From Clavulina sp. PMI_390 (lineage: Eukaryota; Basidiomycota; Agaricomycetes; Cantharellales; Hydnaceae): a stretch of DNA of 64,000 nt. The notes beneath the pieces are model-generated. The model was not told the DNA's origin and searched no databases. It saw only the letters and a list, made by a program, of their open reading frames with translations. The position numbers and the translations under genes are program-made. This document shows, piece by piece, positions 57,699 to 64,000 of the stretch; the stretch's first letter is position 1; every line of letters begins with the position of its first letter. The DNA lies in assembly GCA_015039315.1 (NCBI GenBank), contig WIDE01000105.1, positions 49,424-113,423 on the forward strand, read 5' to 3'.

Positions 57699-58993
57699 AT
57701 GGTTACTAGAGTGTTGTGTTTGCACGGCTACGGAGAAAATGCCAATATCTTCCGCAAACGCGTAAGCAACTACTCTTGTGGCGCTTGTTCACAATCACAA
57801 CTAGCCAATCTTTTGACTCGGCCATTCAATTTGGGACACAATCTCTTCGATGGCACTGGGATAAATAACGGTGACTAGCTGAGACCTATCGTTGAAGCGT
57901 GTGAAGGATCCGTCGAGTTTGGTATGTTTCGCCGCCCTAATCATCGGCCAAATTGTAGACATTCTGACGGCTTTGGGTCCACTCGGGTTACTATAAAGTA
58001 TTTCTGGAACCTCCGAACACCCTATCTCCCTTAGACCTTGCAAACTTTCAGGCCTCCAACTGGGACTCATTACATGTCTCGTTAGTATAACGGACTCGTT
58101 CGTCCAACACTTCATTCAGCCCATTGATGCTTGCAATAGTACTTACGGCCCACCACGCGATTGGGGCTCATGGAAGACGATAGAAAAATCCGAAGAAACA
58201 ATCCACAGAAACGTCATTCCGCATGTCTACTCCTTCTTTCGTGAACAGGAATCACCGTTTGACGTTCGTATCTCTGAATGCGATTTGCTAGATCCGAGAA
58301 GCTAACGATTGACTCTTAAAGGGAATACTAGCATTCTCCCAAGGATCTTGGGTCGCTCTTATCATTATCTCTCTAGTATGCGGCCTTACGAGTGTTATTC
58401 GTCGACGGTTGGCGTTCACCTGTCATTGTTTCTGTAGCTTCAAGCCTCGATGAACCCTGCGTGTTTAACGAAAAATGGCACGCGCCACCCTCCCCTGTGA
58501 GTCTAGCTGATTTGAACCTATAGGGAAAAAGCAACGCCACCTCATCGGAATTTCGTAGAAAATTCGGATTACTGTTCTCATGTTGGGTTGTGCCGTCCTC
58601 AAAGAAATCTCTCTGCACTGGTTTAGGCTAACTGCTCCATATCTATAGGTTGGGGAGTCATTCAAACACACAGCAGCACCAATCACATCCATGTACCCGA
58701 ATCAGCAACTTTCGATCCCAATTCTTCTCGTATATGGAGAGAAAGACATAGTCGGGAACAAAGGAGTCAACAATCTTCCTCTGAGAAGACTTTTCTCAGA
58801 TATTGACGAGCGCAGACATCCTGGAGGCACGTCCCTAGACTCGACAATATTATCATAATCGTGGCTGACGATTTTATTTTTTCTTCTCCCTACAGGTCAT
58901 CGTGTGCCGACGTCGGACGAGTGGGTCGCAATAATCAAGAACTGGATTCTTTCCTCGACAGGTTCTAACGGGAGACTGAAAATGAAGTTATGA
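57699..58993 (+). CDS. FSH1-type serine hydrolase (DUF341)
   Basis: Alpha/beta-hydrolase of the FSH1/OVCA2 family; substrate unknown, probably small esters. MVTRVLCLHGYGENANIFRK is the family start (VLCLHGYxQNxxxFRxK). An intron of about 116 nt leads to LRPIVEACEGSVEFVFLEPP, then NWDSLHVS, YGPPRDWGSWKTIEKSEETI, and SPFDGILAFSQGSWVALIII with nucleophile Ser in FSQG. HPPLNATSSEFRRKFGLLFS is followed by ITSMYPNQQLSIPILLVYGE with KDIVG (acid Asp), and PGGHRVPTSDEW holds the catalytic His. Apparent frame breaks near 58,500-58,650 disappear with a 35-nt intron (acceptor ...gggaaaaag) and a 62-nt intron starting gttgtg. The last intron has a GC donor at 58827. About 260 residues, triad complete. Confidence 0.8.
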
Positions 58994-59556
58994 TGGGTGT
59001 GTTTGCCCTGCCCTAGCTGTACCTACTGTCGACTGTTTGTTCGGGTTTCCTGAGGCATCCGTAATATTCCTCACCGTGATATACCCCGTTATATTGTCAG
59101 CACGACAAGATTTTAGCTCATGCTACCGCAGCATGACCTGTGACCAACAATACTTTGTTGATCGCAGCTGCTGCACGCTTCTTGGGATATGAAGCCGGGT
59201 CCAGGAACGATCAGTCTACCCGACCATGCTGTCTTAGTCTTCACATGACTGGTGCAATAATTGCGTTCATGAATGTGATGAGCTCATCAAAACACATGGA
59301 AAACCCGACCCCCGAGTCACGGCCCTCAGCTTGCGGCTTGAATGTATTACGCCTGGCTGTATTTCGCATCCGGGGTACAGTTGCTAGGGACCAAATACTC
59401 CCGGCACGAACCTCGTCATTCAATACTGTACATTTAGCCTTCTCCGTGTGCGGGAGATTCAAGTGGGGTTTCGGCAATGGCAAGCCGGAAACTTCTCTGC
59501 ATAAAGAGCGCTAATGATGGTTCTTCATCGCATCAGATCAACCCTCTTGTGCCACC
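58994..59556 (+). other. intergenic region
   Basis: 563 bp between the FSH1-like and START genes. Only an unrelated open frame on each strand (about 59140-59514) without signature. Presumed promoter of the START gene. Confidence 0.35.
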
Positions 59557-60766
59557 ATGAGCAAAAACGTCATCATTCCAGCCGACGCAGCGCCTAACGG
59601 CTACGTCCCCCATCCCTACGAGAAGGAACTAGGCGTTGCGCACGAGTACGTCAAAGCTGCAGCTGAATCCGAGGATGGATGGACCTTGCTAGGTATGTGT
59701 GCTGCTTTGGTCCGGATCACTCATCTTACTCACTTTCGTTCGATCGCTTCAGGCACAACCAAAGAGGGCGTCAAGAAAGAAATCAAGAACGTTCCAGGCG
59801 ATAGCAGTGCTATTCCGCTTGCCCGTGGCACCGGTATAATCGAGGGCCGCACACCACTTGATTTGCTATCTGTCGTTACTCAGCCTGGAGCACGTAAGAA
59901 CTGGGACCCACGGTTCATTGAGAGTGGTCCTCTTGAGCGATATGCGCGTCGATCGTTTATGTTCTACGCGCTACAGAAGTATGTTTGATTTTGCGGCCCA
60001 GTTACCACACCGTCCATGCTGATAGGCCGTCACTATTTGATTGGTACTAGGGGAGCGCTTCTAGTGCAGCCTCGTGATTTCGTTGGCGTACAGAATATGT
60101 ATGAGGATGATGATGGAACCCTCACTATTGTCCAATGCTCCATTCCCAATCCCCCGATCGCACCAGACGTTTCGGGGAGGACGCGAGGCTGGATGACAGC
60201 AACAGGATGGCGTCTACGTCCCCTTCCCGATGGAAAGGGTACTGAGCTTCGTTATATGGTCAAAGGTATGCCCAATCACGCGTCGAGCCTTGTACTCATT
60301 CACATCACATCTGCTCTACCCCTACCAATCGCATGTAGTTGATCCTCGAGGATCAATCCCGACTGCGATCGTTAAGTCTGTCGTACAGGACATCCCTCAA
60401 TGCGTGGCAAACGTTGTCCAGTGGGTCAGCACAGAAGGCCTTATTCCCTACCTTTCCAACCCTTCGCTCCACTCTTCAATGCGATTCGAGAGATATGATC
60501 ACAAGGACCGCGCCTACTTCCTTGGATTGATTGCGCCTTCGTTGGAGGCAAGCCCAGGAGGTGAAGTGCTGGAATTCAAGGTCGACGAAGAGACGAAGTA
60601 CAATGGTGGCTATGAGGTGATTATCGACGGGGAGGCAAAGGACAGGGTGGCAGTGGAGAAGTTGGTCGGGACCGGAATATTGAAGCTCTCGATTCAGCCA
60701 GAGGCTGCGGGTCAGAAGTTTGATATCATCATAAGGCCATTAGGGAGCCGTGGGGCTGCCAGATGA
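59557..60766 (+). CDS. START-domain protein (StAR-related lipid transfer), lipid-binding
   Basis: Proteins with this domain shuttle or sense sterols and phospholipids. Four exons, about 340 residues. N-terminal MSKNVIIPADAAPNGYVPHP and GVAHEYVKAAAESEDGWTLL, then KEGVKKEIKNVPGDSSAIPL with ARGTGIIEG. The START core follows: LDLLSVVTQPGARKNWDPRF with FIESGPLERYARRSFMFYAL, GALLVQPRDFVGVQNMYEDD, TRGWMTATGWRLRPLP, ELRYMVKVDPRGSIPTAIVK with QDIPQCVANVV. The R-D-F, GWRL and DPxGxIP landmarks are classic. A C-terminal extension of about 100 residues (RFERYDHKDRAYFLGLIAPS onward) is not START. No TM or targeting signal seen. Introns are in phase and the ATG at 59557 follows a CCACC context. Confidence 0.85.
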
Positions 60767-61414
60767 AGCACTCCACTCCTAGGTAGTGATTGAGTATTCG
60801 AACCCAGCCCAGAGATGGATTTATTTCGATTCAGTCATCTAGTGTGATATGGTTGATGTTTCTGATTTTGTTCGCATCTCTGACCTGGTGCTTATTGGGG
60901 GTTGTGAAATCATAGTTCCCACGACTTTGTCACATGTGGAAAGTCTCACGCTCCCCTGCAGCGGGCGTCATTCAGATATATCCCGTTTCCTGCTGCAATT
61001 GTTTTTTTCTATGTCAACACGAATATCCTATCCTTGTGAAAATAACGACAAAGTGTCGTCTGGAGACTCATTGGCCGGCTATCACACTTCTAGTGCTATT
61101 GAGCATTTCGTATAAGAATGATCGACGCTGAGCGAACGCGAATGCGATGCTCATCCCAAATTTTCTTTTGCCGAAGCCTACATCGTCGAGGGAGTTGATA
61201 GGGGCTGATGCTCGCCGGAGCTCTTATACCCCGAAGGGACCGTCGCTCTTGTTGAGCGCCAGTCGCTGGGCACAGCCATGACAAAGCTGTATGCCAAGGA
61301 GGCGAGGTGATGTGAACGTGGTGCAGCTCCAACAGTTGTTTTGATGAGCGAGATCATGAGTATATATGCTCGACTAACAGCTGTTCTCCACCATCCCTCC
61401 CGTATTCCTGAACC
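60767..61414 (+). promoter_or_regulatory. intergenic region, promoter of small membrane protein 1
   Basis: 648 bp without a gene. The last 110 bp are similar to the corresponding flank of the next gene: tgtgaacgt then ...ctccaac (from 61311) compared with 62620 onward. A tatata run at about 61362-61368 may be the TATA box. Confidence 0.4.
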
Positions 61415-62231
61415 ATGCATCGCGCTATACTCACGGCAGTGATATTTCTCAAAGTTCGTGTTGCTCTGGCTGCACCCTGGTGAGTCTGTAACGCCCACAC
61501 CGTCCTCGACGCCATCTGATGAGGTCGAAAAACGAAACTCTCACCAGCCCAAACCCTCTTGTAACCCGTTACGTGCCTTCCGGAAACAATGAGGATTCAA
61601 ACAACTCTTCCTTCAACCCTATCCTCATTCCCGCCATTGTATTCCCGATCAGTGAGTTTGTTTTATTTCCCCGTAGGGATATCACTCACGCCAAACGCGG
61701 TCCTCAGTGATAACACTGAGTATTACCCTCATGTGCTGTTTCGCAAGGCGTAGAAACTCTCCTGCTGCGGCTTCATCACATCGTCCTCTCAACAACTCAC
61801 AGCTGCGACGCCAGCTCCGGGAGACACGAGACTATGAGGCGCGAGTGACCGCCATGTACAATCAACGCCAAACCGGGAATGAGGCTGATCCATTACCTCC
61901 TTATCAACCTCCCAAGGATGACCAGTTACCTCATACACAAACCATTCCTATCGATCATCAAGCACGGACGTCAGCATCCACGACGACTATTGCAGTGTCG
62001 CGGATAGCATTGGAACCAATGGCCCCGCCTCCAGTATACCAAGGGTATCAATGGCCTACAGTAAGTTTTTCCAAAACAGCGGGTTTCGTCATGTGTAATT
62101 GATAGGAGAACCTACGTCATAGCCTTCAGCACGATAAATATGTTATTTCGCGGACTCATATCTCAGAATTCCGGAGAGGAGAGGTTGACCCCTGTAACGC
62201 CGGTGTCTCTGCCTCATACCCATACATCTAG
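61415..62231 (+). CDS. small type I single-pass membrane protein 1 with PY-like motifs, unknown family
   Basis: I do not recognise the family. The signal peptide (MHRAILTAVIFLKVRVALAA) is followed by a short extracellular segment PNPLVTRYVPSGNNEDSNNS with two NxS sequons (NNS, NSS). A TM helix ILIPAIVFPI then continues across an intron into ITLSITLMCCFA, followed by basic RRR. The cytosolic tail has a coiled segment (LRRQLRETRDYEARVTAMYN) and two proline-tyrosine motifs, LPPYQPP and PPPVYQG, of the kind bound by WW domains of Nedd4/Rsp5 ligases. I extend the gene past GYQWPT through a gtaagt...gatag intron to TAG at 62229-62231; without that splice it ends at 62102. Paralogue follows 0.5 kb downstream. 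Confidence 0.6.
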
Positions 62232-62718
62232 CAGCTTCATAATAAACTTTAACCTCTTGTTTCTAATGGAAATTTATGTTCCTGCTGAAGCTGGCTGGTC
62301 GTTTCAAGAGGAGCATACATCGACTGCCTGAACAGGAGCGTTCGCACAAACTCAGGTGGCTCTCCAGTCTCCACTTGAGCCGAGCATGATCGAGGCCAAT
62401 CAAAGGATCGTGTGCCAGACGTCAATCGTCATTCACATTCGCATGGGAGCATCTGCCCTTTCACGCAAATCGATCTTTGTCGCTACAGCGACCTATGTGA
62501 CATCCAATCAGTGTCTCACTGTACCATTTCGCCATGTCCTGCGCATGATGTGTATTTCACGTCGATGGGTCATATCCCCGGTCGCAAGCGCATTGTCGGG
62601 CCTATCCGCAAATAGGCCATGTGAACGTATTGCGCCTCGCTCCAACTTTCTGGTTGTTAACCTATATATGTGCATGCCCGTGAGCTTGTCGCAACTATTG
62701 TATCCGACCCCCCGAATC
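62232..62718 (+). promoter_or_regulatory. promoter of small membrane protein 2, repeated flank
   Basis: 487 bp. Contains an element around 62467-62515 (aaatcgatctttgt followed by a cctatgtgacatcc-like string) that recurs at 63937-63972, and the gtgaacgta...ctccaac block (from 62621) shared with the first gene's flank. Confidence 0.5.
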
Positions 62719-63105
62719 ATGCACCGTGCTATGTTTTCAGCTGTGATATCTCTCCTTGTGTGTTTTACCCTCGCTGCACCTCGGTAAGTCCACACGACCC
62801 TTACATTCTCCCTCCTTCCTGCTAATGCCGAGCAATGAACCTCTACAGCTCAAATCCTCTTGAGATTCGTTCGGAGGACCCCGAAAATACGAACAACCTC
62901 GGCCAATCTTCCTTCAACAAGCTCATACTCATCCCCGCGATTGTAATACCGGTCGTTTGTGAGCCTGCTCTAACTCCCTTCGAGAATATTTCCCTCACGC
63001 CAATCATGGTCTCCAGTGATAATTCTGTGTTTTGTCAAATGCTGCTGCTGGAAACGTGCAAAGTCTTCTGAATCGACTTCGGTAGCGTTCTGGTGGTGGC
63101 GGTGA
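62719..63105 (+). CDS. small single-pass membrane protein 2 (tandem paralogue, short tail)
   Basis: Tandem paralogue of the gene at 61415. Signal peptide MHRAMFSAVISLLVCFTLAA, then PRSNPLEIRSEDPENTNNLG, QSSFNKLILIPAIVIPVV and, after the intron ending at 63016, LIILCFVKCCCWKRAKSSES and a stop at 63103-63105. Both intron positions and phases equal those of copy 1. The extracellular core PxSNPLxxR...NN..SFNxxLIPAIVxP is conserved. The protein is only about 80 residues because the cytosolic tail ends soon after a Cys-rich juxtamembrane stretch (KCCCW, a possible palmitoylation site). The PY-motif tail of copy 1 is missing: either truncation or a distinct short form. Confidence 0.6.
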
Positions 63106-64000
63106 ATCGTCCTTTAATAGTTACCTCAGTCTGCAAGCATTCTGCTGCCCACGCAAACAACTATGCTACTAAGGATAGTATCCTGGGATCAGTGTCAAGA
63201 AATCGCATACTAGCTCTTGTGGAGGTCCTATCATCGAATACATTGTATTAGAACAGGGCGATCTGCTGTGGTACAGTGTCGAGGCCGATGCGATGCTACC
63301 ACTAAAAGCTACTCAATTCGTTCGGAATGAAGACTGTAGTAATAATTAGCAAGGTGTGCCTGTGGGTTTCAATGAGAGTTGCCGGCGTCAGCAATGCCCG
63401 GGTGTGTGGCCGGCAACCGTTGAAGATCTTGAAGAACAGACGAGATCTTTGCATCGATATTCGTTTCCTCAATAAAACCCGAGAATGGGTAACGCCATCA
63501 CCTGTCCTGAGTAGAATTTCCAGCGATCGTTCCTCGACCTCCTCCCACGAGAGCGGCCCTCAACCTCATCGCAGACAGCAGATTGGCAATTTATATGCAT
63601 GGAAACAGCGTTGTCCCCTTCATACATGGGGTCATATGTCAGGATCGCGGAATGGGGGGGGGGGGGGGTGTTACATGAAAGTCAGAGGCATTTCTTGCAC
63701 GGCTTGTCATATATCTGCCCAGCTTTTATTTGAGTATGTACTGGTTCCATAAGAGTTTGTATTTTATTTCCTTGAATAAATTCTCTTCGTGCTCAAGCTC
63801 GCATCATTGGTGGTGTTGAGGGTAGTGTGAGCCTACACGTGAGGGTTCTCGCGAATCCAGCATCTGCCCAACGTCGATCGCCGTACACATTCATACTTAA
63901 CAGCATCGTGATGTGCTCTAAGCAGCTCCGACGGGTAAATCGATCTTTGTTGCTAGCAACCTATTTGACATCCCATCAATGGCTCATTGGACGCTAATTC
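63106..64000 (+). other. right-edge region with third repeat flank and poly-G tract
   Basis: 895 bp with no complete gene. G15 at 63654-63668. From about 63860 to the edge the sequence resembles the flank of small membrane protein 2: acattcatac...agcatc, then aaatcgatctttgt at 63937-63950 and acctatttgacatcc after it. A third gene copy is expected just outside the window. Confidence 0.5.
63654..63668 (+). repeat. G15 homopolymer
   Basis: Fifteen consecutive G, similar to the G16 run at 51962. Possible G-quadruplex or length artefact. Confidence 0.65.

Noticed and set aside
58480..58670. Frameshift or 27-28 nt introns in the FSH1-like gene
   Set aside because: A 35-nt intron and a 62-nt intron starting gttgtg, with a gctaac branch-like site before the acceptor, give a continuous and family-like protein.
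59140..59514. Open frames on both strands between the FSH1-like and START genes
   Set aside because: No family signature and no promoter or splice support; likely chance frames in the START promoter region.

Overview
The window is nuclear DNA of a filamentous basidiomycete. The genes carry many short GT-AG introns (mostly about 50-65 nt), intergenic spaces are compact, and neighbouring genes are often divergent or convergent. The gene set is fungal housekeeping plus plant-cell-wall degradation: two tandem GH28 polygalacturonases and one GH43 arabinanase. I infer an Agaricomycete living on or in plants, possibly a Rhizoctonia/Ceratobasidium relative. The genus is a guess; phylum-level placement is safer. 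I see no prokaryotic features, CRISPR arrays, rRNA, convincing tRNA or transposase genes.

Layout. 0-11 kb: the 5' end of an SH3-type protein (-), PIG-P of GPI-anchor synthesis (+), an aldo-keto reductase (+), class II fructose-bisphosphate aldolase (+), and the GATOR1/SEACIT subunit Iml1 (-). 11-25 kb: an allantoate-permease-family MFS transporter (-), a full ABCC/MRP-type ABC transporter (-) and an F-box protein (-). 25-33 kb: a pinin/SDK/MemA-domain protein (-) divergent from a peroxiredoxin (+), a small membrane-anchored protein (-), then a gene-poor stretch with two GFA/CENP-V-like zinc proteins and one unrecognised ORF. 33-42 kb: a second ABCC transporter (+), paralogous to the first and pointing the opposite way, then another F-box protein. 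42-50 kb is dense housekeeping: COX subunit VIa (-), a PPIL2-type U-box cyclophilin (-), eIF3h (+), a DxxxD-type cation diffusion facilitator (-) and a CFAP20/DUF667 protein (+). 50-64 kb is secretory and accessory: the GH43 enzyme (-), two tandem endo-polygalacturonases (+), an FSH1-type serine hydrolase (+), a START-domain protein (+), and a tandem pair of small single-pass membrane proteins (+). The 5' flank of what looks like a third copy of that pair ends the window.

How the genes fit together. The GH43 and GH28 enzymes would act outside the cell on pectin and its arabinan side chains. The two ABCC transporters and the MFS permease suggest transport or detoxification capacity. The remaining genes are general metabolism, RNA processing and translation. 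I see no co-regulated metabolic cluster. The least conventional content is a CFAP20 homologue in a lineage without cilia, the repeated small membrane-protein genes at the right edge, and an unusual number of very small exons (3, 6, 12, 13 and 17 nt). Several of the micro-exons encode active-site or signature motifs.

Gene models were spliced by hand from GT-AG consensus, frame continuity and family conservation. Exon boundaries are predictions, and starts are less certain than domain content.
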